Notes under the pieces: generated by a model
Databases searched by the model: none
What the model was told of the DNA's origin: nothing
What the model saw: the letters and a program-made list of their open reading frames with translations, nothing else
Made by a program: the position numbers and the translations under genes
Origin: Microbacterium marinilacus
Lineage (GTDB): Bacteria; Actinomycetota; Actinomycetes; Actinomycetales; Microbacteriaceae
Length of the DNA: 64,000 nucleotides
Reading direction: 5' to 3'
NCBI RefSeq assembly: GCF_019753765.1
Contig: NZ_JAIJZW010000004.1
Location: 1 to 64,000 of the forward strand
Shown here: in pieces, positions 29,621 to 37,519 of the stretch
Numbering within the stretch: position 1 is the first letter of the stretch
Layout of the letters: every line of letters starts with the position of its first letter

Positions 29621-30328
29621 ATGGCAGCACGCACTCCCGAGGCCGAGAAGCGCCCGGGGTTCTTCCGGCAGATCAAGTCCCTGTTCACCTTCACGCGCGA
29701 GGTGTACCCGTGGCTCGGCTGGGTGCTGATCGGCGTCCTCGTCGCCGGCATCGCGATCGGCGTCCTGCTGGGCCTCCTGCTGCAGCCGACGGTCTGGGGC
29801 ATCATCCTCTGGAGCATCGCCGGCCTCATGCTCGGCCTGCTCGCCGCGATGATGACGATGACTCGTGTGTCGACGCACGCCATGTACCGCAAGATCGACG
29901 GCATGCCCGGCGCCACGGGGCACGTGCTGTCCACCATGCTCGGGCGCAGCTGGCGCTCGAGCGAGATGCCCGTGGGCGTCAACCCGAAGACGCAGGAGGC
30001 CGTCTACCGCGCTGTCGGTCGCGGCGGCGTGGTCATCGTCGGCGAGGGCGCCCGAGGCCGTCTCACCCGCCTGATGCGCGACGAGCGCATGAAGGTCAGC
30101 CGCGTGGCGGCCGGCGTCCCGGTGCACGAGATGTACATCGGCGACGGCGACGGCGATGTGCACATCTCCAAGCTCTCGCGGACGATCAAGTCGCTGCCGA
30201 AGGCGATCGACCGCGCGACGATGGGCGCTGTCGTGCAGCGCATCGAGTCGGTCTCGCAGTCGCTGGCGTCGCTGCCCATCCCGAAGGGCATCGACCCCAC
30301 CAAGGCGCGCGCCCCACGCCCCCGCTGA
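29621..30328 (+). CDS. DUF4191 membrane protein
   Basis: A 235-residue protein with a conserved N-terminal FFRQIKSLFTFTREVYPWLG, two tight hydrophobic segments (VLIGVLVAGIAIGVLLGLLL and IILWSIAGLMLGLLAAMMTM) and a cytoplasmic domain (SSEMPVGVNPKTQEAVYRAV, GGVVIVGEGARGRLTRLM). This matches the actinobacterial DUF4191 family, which usually lies between lipoate or 2-oxoacid dehydrogenase genes and glnA, as here. Function unknown. Confidence 0.88.
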   Translation: MAARTPEAEKRPGFFRQIKSLFTFTREVYPWLGWVLIGVLVAGIAIGVLLGLLLQPTVWGIILWSIAGLMLGLLAAMMTMTRVSTHAMYRKIDGMPGATGHVLSTMLGRSWRSSEMPVGVNPKTQEAVYRAVGRGGVVIVGEGARGRLTRLMRDERMKVSRVAAGVPVHEMYIGDGDGDVHISKLSRTIKSLPKAIDRATMGAVVQRIESVSQSLASLPIPKGIDPTKARAPRPR

Positions 30329-30362
30329 GAGCCGGCCCCGTCCGCCGCTCGCGACGTCGGCG

Positions 30363-30408
30363 CAGCCTTCGACGTGCGCCGCGTCTGACGCCGACGCGTC
30401 GAAGGCTG
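30363..30408. terminator. Terminator between DUF4191 and RDD genes
   Basis: Perfect 12-bp arms CAGCCTTCGACG and CGTCGAAGGCTG enclose a second small hairpin. It abuts the stop of the convergent RDD gene. Confidence 0.75.
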
Positions 30409-30810
30409 CTAGGCGCGCACCAGCACGAGACCTGCCGCGCGGTCGTGCAGACCTCGCTGGTCCGGGTCCCAGATGACCGCGGGGATCACGACGACGAGCA
30501 GCAGCGTCCGCACGATCGGACGCCAGACACCGGTCCATCCGCCCGTCTGCAGGCGCAGCCTCAGACCGGCGATGCGATGACCGGGGCTGCCGCCGATGGT
30601 GGGGATGAAGAGGATCTGCACGACCGCGAAGACGACCATCGTCGCGATGGCGTCGTAGTCGAAGAACGCCACGGAGATGATGACGGCGGCGAGCCAGTCG
30701 ATCGCGAGGGCCGCGAGACGACGCGGCACACGAGCAATGCTGCCGCTGCCTGCCTCTGGGAGGCCCATCCGCTGCCCGGGATAGGAATACTCGGCGCCGG
30801 TCGTGGTCAT
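30409..30810 (-). CDS. RDD-family membrane protein
   Basis: A 133-residue protein with the RDD pattern ([20 protein letters not shown] with the RD pair, [17 protein letters not shown], then [15 protein letters not shown]) and three hydrophobic segments. ATG 30810 is chosen over the adjacent GTG 30813 because TAGGCT lies exactly 6 bp before the ATG. RDD proteins have been linked to ion transport or envelope processes. Its regular place beside glnA in actinobacteria has no explanation yet. Confidence 0.85.
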   Translation of the reverse strand: MTTTGAEYSYPGQRMGLPEAGSGSIARVPRRLAALAIDWLAAVIISVAFFDYDAIATMVVFAVVQILFIPTIGGSPGHRIAGLRLRLQTGGWTGVWRPIVRTLLLVVVIPAVIWDPDQRGLHDRAAGLVLVRA

Positions 30811-30816
30811 CACACC

Positions 30817-30822
30817 AGCCTA
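30817..30822 (-). promoter_or_regulatory. -10 element of the RDD gene, leaderless type
   Basis: TAGGCT on the minus strand with a 6-bp gap to ATG 30810. Confidence 0.5.
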
Positions 30823-30858
30823 GGCGGCGCGGGACAGAGCGACTCTCAGGGCGCCCGC

Positions 30859-30896
30859 GTAACATGCCGGAAACACAAGGGACACCCTCGAGCAAC
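30859..30896 (+). promoter_or_regulatory. Double GlnR box upstream of glnA
   Basis: Four half-sites, GTAAC, GAAAC, GACAC and GCAAC, each separated by exactly 6 bp. This is the gTnAC-n6-GaAAc layout, repeated once, known for GlnR, the actinobacterial nitrogen regulator. It lies 76-113 bp before the glnA ATG. The first pair matches the consensus fully, the second partly. Confidence 0.7.
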
Positions 30897-30906
30897 GCCC
30901 CGTCGA

Positions 30907-30912
30907 TAGGTT
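30907..30912 (+). promoter_or_regulatory. Candidate -10 element of glnA
   Basis: TAGGTT within CGATAGGTTCG, 60 bp before the ATG. The GlnR boxes would then be centred about 40 bp upstream of the transcription start. Confidence 0.4.
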
Positions 30913-30971
30913 CGAGGCGTCACCTGTGTTCCAGGCGATCCCACCCGAAGTCCCACCAATCTGGAGCCGCA

Positions 30972-32396
30972 ATGTTCAACGACTCATCCGAGGTGCTGAA
31001 GTTCATCAAGGACGAGGATGTCAAGTTCCTCGACATCCGCTTCACCGACCTCCCCGGCGTGCAGCAGCACTTCAACATCCCGGCCTCCACGGTCGACGAG
31101 GAGTTCTTCACGGTGGGCCAGCTGTTCGACGGCTCCTCGATCCGTGGTTTCGCGAACATCCACGAGTCGGACATGCAGCTGATCCCCGACGTGACGACCG
31201 CCTACCTCGACCCGTTCCGCGAGGCGAAGACGCTCGTCATGGTGTTCGACATCTACAACCCCCGCAACGGCGAGATCTACGCGAAGGACCCGCGCCAGGT
31301 CGCGAAGAAGGCCGAGAAGTACCTCGCGTCGACCGGCATCGCCGACACCGCCTTCTTCGCCCCCGAGGCCGAGTTCTACATCTTCGACGACGTGCGGTAC
31401 GAGGTGAAGCAGAACGGCAGCTTCTACTCGGTCGACTCCGAGGAGGGCGCCTGGAACACCGGGCGCAGCGAGGAGGGCGGCAACCTCGCCAACAAGACCC
31501 CGTACAAGGGCGGCTACTTCCCGGTGGCTCCCGTCGACAAGACCGCCGATCTGCGCGACGACATCAGCCTGCGCCTCATCGAGTCGGGCCTCGAGCTCGA
31601 GCGCGCCCACCACGAGGTCGGCACCGGCGGCCAGCAGGAGATCAACTACCGCTTCGACACGATGGTGCACGCGGCCGACGACATCCTGAAGTTCAAGTAC
31701 ATCGTCAAGAACACCGCCGAGGAGTGGGGCAAGGTCGCGACGTTCATGCCGAAGCCGCTCTTCGGCGACAACGGCTCGGGCATGCACACCCACCAGTCGC
31801 TGTGGAGCGACGGCAAGCCGCTGTTCTACGACGAGAAGGGCTACGGCCAGCTCTCGGACATCGCGCGCTGGTACATCGGCGGCATCCTGAAGCACGCCCC
31901 CGCGGTCCTCGCGTTCACGAACCCCACGCTGAACAGCTATCACCGCCTGGTGAAGGGCTTCGAGGCCCCGGTCAACCTGGTCTACTCGGCGGGCAACCGC
32001 TCGGCCGCCATCCGCATCCCGATCACGGGGTCGAACCCGAAGGCCAAGCGCATCGAGTTCCGCGCCCCCGACGCCTCGGGCAACCCCTACCTCGCCTTCG
32101 CGGCGCAGCTCATGGCGGGTCTCGACGGCATCAAGAACCGCATCGAGCCGCACGAGCCGGTCGACAAGGACCTGTACGAGCTTCCCGCCGAGGAGGCGAA
32201 GAACATCCCGCAGGTGCCGAACTCGCTGCAGGACTCGCTCGACGCGCTCGACAAGGACCGCGACTTCCTTACGGCCGGCGGCGTCTTCACCGACGAGCTG
32301 ATCGACACGTGGATCGACTACAAGCTCGAGAACGAGATCCGTCCGCTGGCCCAGCGCCCGCACCCGTTCGAGTTCGAGCTGTACTTCGGCGTCTGA
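30972..32396 (+). CDS. glnA: Glutamine synthetase type I-beta
   Basis: A 474-residue dodecameric synthetase that makes glutamine from glutamate, ammonia and ATP, the main ammonia-assimilation step. The ATG at 30972 has GGAG 5 bp upstream. Active-site segments: [68 protein letters not shown] and [16 protein letters not shown]. Tyr402 ([14 protein letters not shown]) is the adenylylation site, so GlnE (40605-43604) can switch it off. Upstream GlnR boxes add transcriptional control. Confidence 0.97.
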   Translation: MFNDSSEVLKFIKDEDVKFLDIRFTDLPGVQQHFNIPASTVDEEFFTVGQLFDGSSIRGFANIHESDMQLIPDVTTAYLDPFREAKTLVMVFDIYNPRNGEIYAKDPRQVAKKAEKYLASTGIADTAFFAPEAEFYIFDDVRYEVKQNGSFYSVDSEEGAWNTGRSEEGGNLANKTPYKGGYFPVAPVDKTADLRDDISLRLIESGLELERAHHEVGTGGQQEINYRFDTMVHAADDILKFKYIVKNTAEEWGKVATFMPKPLFGDNGSGMHTHQSLWSDGKPLFYDEKGYGQLSDIARWYIGGILKHAPAVLAFTNPTLNSYHRLVKGFEAPVNLVYSAGNRSAAIRIPITGSNPKAKRIEFRAPDASGNPYLAFAAQLMAGLDGIKNRIEPHEPVDKDLYELPAEEAKNIPQVPNSLQDSLDALDKDRDFLTAGGVFTDELIDTWIDYKLENEIRPLAQRPHPFEFELYFGV

Positions 32397-32448
32397 CGTC
32401 TAGCGGTTCGAAGGCCGGCCACCGTCCCTTCGAGCCCGCATCGCCTAC

Positions 32449-32498
32449 AGAGCCCTCACCAGGGAACGCTCCGCTTCGGAGCACCCGGTGGGGGCTCT
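32449..32498 (+). terminator. glnA terminator
   Basis: Outer arms AGAGCCCTCACC and GGTGGGGGCTCT pair with one wobble and enclose an inner hairpin GCTCCG/CGGAGC. It lies 53 bp after the glnA stop. Confidence 0.75.
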
Positions 32499-32533
32499 GC
32501 GGCGTCCGGCGACGTCGAGCCCCACGGCACGGG

Positions 32534-33010
32534 TCACGGCTGTGGCGGGAAGGTGATGCGCATCAGCCGGCTGTCGACCCAGTCCTCGAGACGGGTGGGG
32601 CGGATCCTGCCTGGGTCATGGGGCTGGTTGAGGTCCGCGACGATCGTCGCCAGGACCGCCTGACGTTCAGCGGGGTCGGTGACCGACGTGGCCCGCGCCG
32701 GGAGGTCCGCGCGGATCCCGTTCTTGAGGTGGAACGTGAACCGCGGGTCGGCGAGGAGGTTCGCGTGCCAGCCTGTGCCCGATCCGCCGGCGCCGCTGCA
32801 CAGGTAGGTCTCGCCGCCGGCGCGGTAGAAGAAGATCTCGATGCGCCGCGCCCGCCCGGTGCGTCGTCCTCGTGTGGTGATGTCGACGATCCGCTCTGCA
32901 GTGCCCGCGGCGGGCGTGATCTCTATCGCTCGGCGCACGCGATCAGGCAGGTGCGACAGAACGGTCCCGCGCTCGGGTCCGTTCGCACGATCCCCCTGCA
33001 GGACGCTCAC
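32534..33010 (-). CDS. Deazaflavin (F420)-dependent oxidoreductase, Ddn/FDOR family
   Basis: A 158-residue split-barrel protein of the family that includes mycobacterial Ddn, reducing quinones or nitro compounds with F420H2. Key parts: VDITTRGRRTGRARRIEIFF, ETYLCSGAGGSGTGWHANLL and LADPRFTFHLKNGIRADLPA. The GSxxGxxxHANL segment is where F420 phosphate is held in relatives. Start GTG 33010 overlaps the SDR stop (GTGA), so it is co-translated with that dehydrogenase and shares its TetR control. Confidence 0.83.
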   Translation of the reverse strand: MSVLQGDRANGPERGTVLSHLPDRVRRAIEITPAAGTAERIVDITTRGRRTGRARRIEIFFYRAGGETYLCSGAGGSGTGWHANLLADPRFTFHLKNGIRADLPARATSVTDPAERQAVLATIVADLNQPHDPGRIRPTRLEDWVDSRLMRITFPPQP

Positions 33011-33786
33011 GCCGCGTCCTCGTCGAGAGCCGGACCGAGGCTGAGCCCGCCGTCGATCACATACTCCGAGCCCGTGCCGAAGGACGCATCCGACGACGCG
33101 AGGAACAGGACCAGCCGGGTGACCTCGTCGGGCCGCCCGAGCCGGGGAACGGCGAACGGCGCGGGCGAGTAGAACTCGGCGATCGCCGCGGTGGCGCCCT
33201 CCGCGGGGTCGCGAACGAAGTCGGTGTCGATCACGCCGGGGTGGATGGTGTTCACCCGGACCCCGTCGCGGCCCAGCTCGAGCGCCGCGGTCTGGGTCAG
33301 GCCCCGCACCGCCCACTTGCTGGCGACGTACGGCGCGTAGAGCGCCGTGCCGCCGAGCGCCATGGTCGAGGCGATGTTGACGATCGCTCCCCCGCCCGCC
33401 CTGCGCAGCGCCGGGGCGACGGTCTTGATGCCGAGGAAGGTGCCGCTGACGTTGACGTCGAGGATGCGCGACCACGTGGCATGGTCGGTGTTCTCGATCA
33501 GCGCCGGCGGGTTCTGCACGCCCGCGTTGTTGACGAGCACGTCGAGGGTTCCGAACTCCTCCTCCGCGGAGCGCACCGCCGTGGACCAGGAGCTCTCGTC
33601 CCGGACGTCGAGCCGCGCGAACCGGACACGATCGCCGAGCTGGTCGACGAGGACCGCGCCGCGTGCGGCGTCGGTGCCCCCGATCACGACGTTCGCGCCC
33701 TCCGCATGGAACGCACGGACGTGGCTCGCGCCCTGGCCGCGGGTGCCGCCGGTCACGAGCACGGTGCGATCGACGAAGCGATTCAT
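33007..33786 (-). CDS. Short-chain dehydrogenase/reductase
   Basis: A 259-residue classical SDR using NAD(P)H: cofactor motif TVLVTGGTRGQGASHVRAF (TGxxxGxG, residues about 12-18), NNAGVQNPP, Ser in NIASTMALGG, and YVASK with Tyr and Lys. C-terminal DGGLSLGP is typical. ATG 33786 is chosen over a longer reading because GGGAGGGG lies 6 bp upstream and the N-terminus then fits the family. Substrate unknown. It is divergent from a TetR gene whose operator pair lies between them. Confidence 0.9.
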   Translation of the reverse strand: MNRFVDRTVLVTGGTRGQGASHVRAFHAEGANVVIGGTDAARGAVLVDQLGDRVRFARLDVRDESSWSTAVRSAEEEFGTLDVLVNNAGVQNPPALIENTDHATWSRILDVNVSGTFLGIKTVAPALRRAGGGAIVNIASTMALGGTALYAPYVASKWAVRGLTQTAALELGRDGVRVNTIHPGVIDTDFVRDPAEGATAAIAEFYSPAPFAVPRLGRPDEVTRLVLFLASSDASFGTGSEYVIDGGLSLGPALDEDAA

Positions 33787-33839
33787 CTGTGGCCCCTCCC
33801 TGGAATCGCGAATGCCGGAGCCCCCCGGGATGGAGCGCC

Positions 33840-33907
33840 GGTGGTGAGCCAATCGACTCACCACCTAGACGGTAGATCGACCAAGGTGGTGAGTCAAGTC
33901 ACTCACC
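33840..33907. promoter_or_regulatory. Pair of TetR-type operators between SDR and TetR genes
   Basis: Four copies of a GGTGGTGAG-like half-site. Dyad 1: GGTGGTGAG (33840-33848) and CTCACCACC (33857-33865). Dyad 2: GGTGAGT (33888-33894) and ACTCACC (33901-33907). The inner half-sites also form 12-bp perfect arms (33855-33866 and 33884-33895). The right dyad reaches to within 3 bp of the tetR -10 hexamer, the left one lies near the SDR start. Confidence 0.75.
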
Positions 33908-33910
33908 TCG

Positions 33911-33916
33911 TATGCT
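33911..33916 (+). promoter_or_regulatory. -10 element of the tetR gene, leaderless type
   Basis: TATGCT with a 6-bp gap to ATG 33923. Confidence 0.5.
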
Positions 33917-33922
33917 CCTCCC

Positions 33923-34567
33923 ATGAGCAACGTCGTGTCGCCGTACCACCAGCGCGTCGCCCGAGAGAAGCGCGCGCTGATCGTGGGGGCCGCGACGGCG
34001 CTGTTCCTGGAGCTCGGTTATGACCGGACGTCGCTGGCACGCATCGCCGAGCGCTCGGGCGTGTCCCGGGCCACGCTGTTCAAGCAGTTCCCCAGCAAGG
34101 CCGCGCTGTTCGACGCCATCGTCACCGAGTCCTGGGCGACTGCCGACGACTCGGAGTCGCCTCCCACCGGCGACGTCGTCCACGGTCTCGCCGGGATCGG
34201 GCGGCGTTACGCAGAACTGCTGCGTCGCCCGCAGATGACCGATCTCTTCCGGATCGTCATCGCCGAGCTGCCCCGCTTCCCCGAGCTGGCCGACGCGCAG
34301 TTCGCACAGGGGAAGATGCCGTACTTCGACTCGGTGCGCAACTACCTGGCGGCCGAGGACGCCGCGGGAACGGTGCGGATCGAGGACATCGACCTCGCAG
34401 CCACCCAGTTCCTCGGGATGATCTCGAACTACGTCTTCTGGCCGGCCCTCCTCGTCCCCGGCTGGGAGGTCACCGCGGAGCGCGTCGCGCAGGTGGTGGA
34501 CGAGGCCGTCCGCACCATCGCCGCGCGATACGCCACGACGCAGTCCGCCGCCAGCTCGGCCGACTGA
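33923..34567 (+). CDS. TetR-family repressor
   Basis: A 214-residue regulator. The N-terminal helix-turn-helix is clear (ALIVGAATALFLELGYDRTS, LARIAERSGVSRATLFKQF, PSKAALFDAIV). The C-terminal ligand and dimer region (MTDLFRIVIAELPRFPELAD; FLGMISNYVFWPALLVPGW) fits the AefR-like TetR C-terminal group. Its place opposite the SDR-oxidoreductase pair and the two dyads between them indicate that it represses both itself and that pair until a small molecule binds. Confidence 0.9.
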   Translation: MSNVVSPYHQRVAREKRALIVGAATALFLELGYDRTSLARIAERSGVSRATLFKQFPSKAALFDAIVTESWATADDSESPPTGDVVHGLAGIGRRYAELLRRPQMTDLFRIVIAELPRFPELADAQFAQGKMPYFDSVRNYLAAEDAAGTVRIEDIDLAATQFLGMISNYVFWPALLVPGWEVTAERVAQVVDEAVRTIAARYATTQSAASSAD

Positions 34568-34593
34568 TCGACGTCGCCGGACGACGGATGCCG

Positions 34594-34599
34594 TAGCGT
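34594..34599 (+). promoter_or_regulatory. -10 element of the small membrane protein gene, leaderless type
   Basis: TAGCGT with a 6-bp gap to ATG 34606. Confidence 0.45.
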
Positions 34600-34605
34600 C
34601 ACTGC

Positions 34606-34950
34606 ATGAGCGGAAGCGAGTGGGGCGCGGAGATCTGGGGCGCCGTCGTCCTGAGCGGCGTGCTGGCGCTGGGCTTCCCGTTCCTCGTCTGGTGGAAGCT
34701 GGCGCGGCCGGAACTCCTCGAGGAGCGCTATCTCTACGCGAGACCCGGGAGCACGACCGTCGGCTGCACCGCGATCATCGTCGTGCTCGCCGTCACCGGC
34801 GCCGGGGCCGCGCTCGGCGCCGTCGTCCATCCCTTCCTCTGGGCTTCGGTCGCACTCGTCCTCAGCGGGATAGCGGCGACCGCTCTCTATCTCGTGCTCT
34901 ACGTCCGCCTCGTCCGAAGGATCCGGCGTGAGCACGCATCCCGCCTCTGA
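34606..34950 (+). CDS. Hypothetical membrane protein, three segments
   Basis: A 114-residue protein with three hydrophobic helices (IWGAVVLSGVLALGFPFLVW, CTAIIVVLAVTGAGAALGAV, ASVALVLSGIAATALYLVLY) and a basic C-terminus (VRLVRRIRREHASRL). I do not recognise a family. Its end overlaps the next gene by 23 bp, so the two probably function together. Confidence 0.65.
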   Translation: MSGSEWGAEIWGAVVLSGVLALGFPFLVWWKLARPELLEERYLYARPGSTTVGCTAIIVVLAVTGAGAALGAVVHPFLWASVALVLSGIAATALYLVLYVRLVRRIRREHASRL

Positions 34951-35722
34951 CGACACCGAGCGAGCCGGCCACGATAGGAACGTGGACCCGCTTCTTGATG
35001 CCGAGCTGCGCGCGTTGCGCGCCCGGGCATACGGACCGACCGCAGACATCCACGATGATCCCATCGCCGTCGCCCGGTTGCGTCAGCTGGAGGACCGGGT
35101 CGCGGGTCGCGCGCTGGGCGCGGACAGCGAAACGGCAGCGGCCGCAGGCGACCTCGGTGGGCCGGTGGCCATCCCCGCGCCAACCACGCCCGTGTCCCCG
35201 ACAGCACGGGCCTCCCCGCCACGCGCGCGACGAGACTGGGGACATCGACGCCTTGCCGCCGCCTGGGTCATGTCGCTCGCGCTGACCGTCGCGGTCACAG
35301 CGTGGGCCGTAGGCCTGCTGGCGCGAGACGACGGCGGTCGGGTCGAGGCGGTTCTCGCCGAGATCCCGGACTTCACGCTTCCCGACTCGGTCGCCATGCC
35401 CGGCCAGGTGCGAGGCTTCGAGGAGTTCCACGGACTGCAGCCGCTGTCGTCGCGCGCGGCGTGGAACGGCGAGCCGGAGACCGCCTGTCTCGTCGTGGTA
35501 GCGAGCGATTTCCTGGGCGCCGAGAGATCGGTCAACGAACGGGGGATGATCTTCGTGGGGGGCGAAGATACCCGTGGGTGCGAGGCGGGACGGTTTCCCG
35601 CCAGTCTGCAGCGCGTGGTGACCGAGGACATGCCCGACTCGCTCCTCCAGCGCTTCCCCGTCGGCACGGCCCTGAGGTTCGTCCTGGACGGCGACGAGAT
35701 CGTCGTCCTCAGTGATCGGTAG
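34928..35722 (+). CDS. Hypothetical single-pass membrane protein
   Basis: A 264-residue protein starting at GTG 34928 with AAGGAT upstream. Residues 1-110 are hydrophilic, cytoplasmic and include VDPLLDAELRALRARAYGPT. A membrane segment follows (AAAWVMSLALTVAVTAWAVG) and then an external domain of about 120 residues (FEEFHGLQPLSSRAAWNGEP; ETACLVVVASDF; GTALRFVLDGDEIVVLSDR). Two Cys in the external part may form a disulfide. No family recognised. Confidence 0.65.
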   Translation: MSTHPASDDTERAGHDRNVDPLLDAELRALRARAYGPTADIHDDPIAVARLRQLEDRVAGRALGADSETAAAAGDLGGPVAIPAPTTPVSPTARASPPRARRDWGHRRLAAAWVMSLALTVAVTAWAVGLLARDDGGRVEAVLAEIPDFTLPDSVAMPGQVRGFEEFHGLQPLSSRAAWNGEPETACLVVVASDFLGAERSVNERGMIFVGGEDTRGCEAGRFPASLQRVVTEDMPDSLLQRFPVGTALRFVLDGDEIVVLSDR

Positions 35723-35761
35723 CCGACCGCTGCGCGCCCCGACGCGATGTCGGATCCGGGC

Positions 35762-35793
35762 TTGACCTTGATCCCGCATCAACCCCGCACCCT
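35762..35793 (+). promoter_or_regulatory. MerR-type promoter with 20-bp spacer and dyad
   Basis: TTGACC (-35, 35762-35767) and CACCCT (weak -10, 35788-35793) are 20 bp apart, longer than the 17 bp that sigma-A prefers. The dyad TTGAT-CCCGC-ATCAA (35768-35782) fills the spacer. MerR regulators activate such over-long promoters by twisting the DNA. The operon ends with a merR gene (37520), which fits autoregulation. Confidence 0.6.
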
Positions 35794-35848
35794 GGTCACG
35801 GAGCTCCTCGCAGAGGGCGGGATCGGCTCCCGAACCAGGAGGTAAACG

Positions 35849-35911
35849 GTGCCCGGTAACAGTCAGAGAGCCGTCGACGACACCCCCCAAGTCACGGAGC
35901 CGCGCTCGTGA
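35849..35911 (+). CDS. 20-codon leader peptide of the ABC exporter operon
   Basis: GTG 35849 follows a perfect AGGAGG (35837-35842) at 6 bp and encodes MPGNSQRAVDDTPQVTEPRS. The stop TGA overlaps the GTG of the ABC ATPase gene (GTGA). The ATPase gene has no ribosome-binding site of its own, so ribosomes probably reach it by finishing this peptide. The peptide has no signal sequence or clear regulatory codon run. It could be only a loading device for coupled translation or could sense slowed ribosomes. Whether the peptide is stable is unknown. Confidence 0.6.
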   Translation: MPGNSQRAVDDTPQVTEPRS

Positions 35912-36729
35912 CGACGCGGGTAGACGCGCCTCCGGCAATCCGCGTGCGGGGGCTCGAGAAGGCCTACGGCAAGCTCGCGGTGCTGCGGGGCGTCGACTTC
36001 GAGGTCGCCCGGGGAGCCATCTTCGCGCTGCTGGGCTCGAACGGCGCAGGCAAGACCACGGTCGTGCGGATCCTGTCGACCCTGCTGAAGGCCGACGCGG
36101 GGTCGGCGAGCGTGAACGGGCTCGACGTGGCGACGCAAGCCGGTCGGGTGCGCGAGTCGATCAGCCTCACCGGCCAGTTCGCAGCGGTGGACGAGATCCT
36201 CACCGGGCGGGAGAACCTCGTGCTCGTCGCCGAGCTCCGCCATCTGAAGTCGCCCGGCGCGATCGCCGACGAGCTCCTCGAACGGTTCGCCCTCGGCGAC
36301 GCAGGCGCGCGGCGCGTCGTCGAGTACTCAGGCGGCATGCGCCGGCGACTCGACATCGCCATGAGCCTGATCGGGGACCCGCCGGTGATCTTCCTCGACG
36401 AGCCGACGACCGGCCTGGACCCGGAGCGGCGCATCGAGGTATGGCGTGCCGTCAAGGAGCTCGCGGACGGCGGGACGACCGTGCTGCTGACCACGCAGTA
36501 CCTCGATGAGGCCGAAGAGCTGGCCGACCGGATCGCGATCCTCCACCGCGGACGGATCATCGTCGACGGCACCCTCGACGAGCTGAAGCGGCTGCTGCCG
36601 CCGACGCGGGTGGAGTACGTGAGGCGCCAGCCGTCCCTCGAGGACGTCTTCCTCGTGCTCACCGGCGATGCCGAGCCGCAGGACACCACCGCCACCACGA
36701 CCGACGTCACCGAACCCGGAAAGGCGTGA
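35908..36729 (+). CDS. ABC transporter ATP-binding protein, DrrA type
   Basis: A 273-residue ATPase of the daunorubicin-resistance export class. Walker A is GSNGAGKTT (43-51), the Q-loop SLTGQFAAVDE, signature YSGGMRRRL (140-148), Walker B VIFLDE (160-165) and the H-loop position is Gln (TTQYLDEAEEL), as usual in DrrA. The C-terminal VEYVRRQPSLEDVFLVLTGD is the DrrA-specific tail. It pairs with the permease that follows (ATGA-type overlap of 4 bp) to drive efflux of a hydrophobic compound. Start at GTG 35908 is coupled to the leader peptide. Confidence 0.93.
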   Translation: MTTRVDAPPAIRVRGLEKAYGKLAVLRGVDFEVARGAIFALLGSNGAGKTTVVRILSTLLKADAGSASVNGLDVATQAGRVRESISLTGQFAAVDEILTGRENLVLVAELRHLKSPGAIADELLERFALGDAGARRVVEYSGGMRRRLDIAMSLIGDPPVIFLDEPTTGLDPERRIEVWRAVKELADGGTTVLLTTQYLDEAEELADRIAILHRGRIIVDGTLDELKRLLPPTRVEYVRRQPSLEDVFLVLTGDAEPQDTTATTTDVTEPGKA

Positions 36730-37505
36730 CGAGCACCATGGCCGCACATCTTCTCGCCGACACCGCCACGCTGACAAGGCGGTCGCTCACGCACATCACC
36801 CGCAGCCCGGACACGATCATCACGACAGCCGTGATGCCGATCGCGATCATGTTGCTGTTCGTCTATGTCCTCGGCGGCGCCATCGACACCGAGGCGTCCG
36901 GAAGCTACATCGATTACATGCTGCCGGGGGTGCTGCTCGTCACCGTCGCGATGGGCATCTCCTACACCTCATACCGGCTCTTCGCCGATCTCCGGGGCGG
37001 CATCTTCGACAGGTTCCACTCCATGCCGATCGCGCGGACGGCGGTGCTGTGGGCTCACGTCCTGACGTCGCTGGTAGCCAACATCGTCTCGGTGATCGTC
37101 GTGGTGCTCGTCGCGCTGCTGATGGGCTTCCGGACGAGCGCCGGGCCCCTCGGCTGGCTCGCCGTCGCGGGCATCCTGACCCTCTTCGTCCTCGCGCTGA
37201 CCTGGGTCGCGGTGATCGCCGGCCTCTCCGCCAGCTCAATGGAGGGAGCGACGGTCTTCTCCTACCCGCTGATCTTCCTGCCGTTCCTCAGCTCGGCCTT
37301 CGTGCCCACCGGGTCGATGCCCGTCGGGCCGGTACGGTGGTTCGCGGAGCACCAGCCGGCGACCTCGATCGTGAACGCCGTCCGCGACCTGTTCGCCGGG
37401 CGCCCCGTCGACGACGACATCTGGATCGCCCTCGCGTGGTGCGTGGGCATCCTGGCGGTCGCCTACGCCACCGCGATGATCGTCTACCGGCGCAAGGTCG
37501 CCTGA
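36726..37505 (+). CDS. ABC-2 type permease, DrrB type
   Basis: A 259-residue membrane protein with six hydrophobic segments and an N-terminal amphipathic stretch (RSLTHITRSPDTIITTAVMP). The inner motif SYRLFADLRGGIFDRFHSMP and the later FLPFLSSAFVPTGSMPVGPV are characteristic of DrrB-like exporters. It forms the membrane channel for the ATPase encoded just upstream. Confidence 0.92.
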   Translation: MTSTMAAHLLADTATLTRRSLTHITRSPDTIITTAVMPIAIMLLFVYVLGGAIDTEASGSYIDYMLPGVLLVTVAMGISYTSYRLFADLRGGIFDRFHSMPIARTAVLWAHVLTSLVANIVSVIVVVLVALLMGFRTSAGPLGWLAVAGILTLFVLALTWVAVIAGLSASSMEGATVFSYPLIFLPFLSSAFVPTGSMPVGPVRWFAEHQPATSIVNAVRDLFAGRPVDDDIWIALAWCVGILAVAYATAMIVYRRKVA

Positions 37506-37519
37506 GGCAGGGTGGGGTC

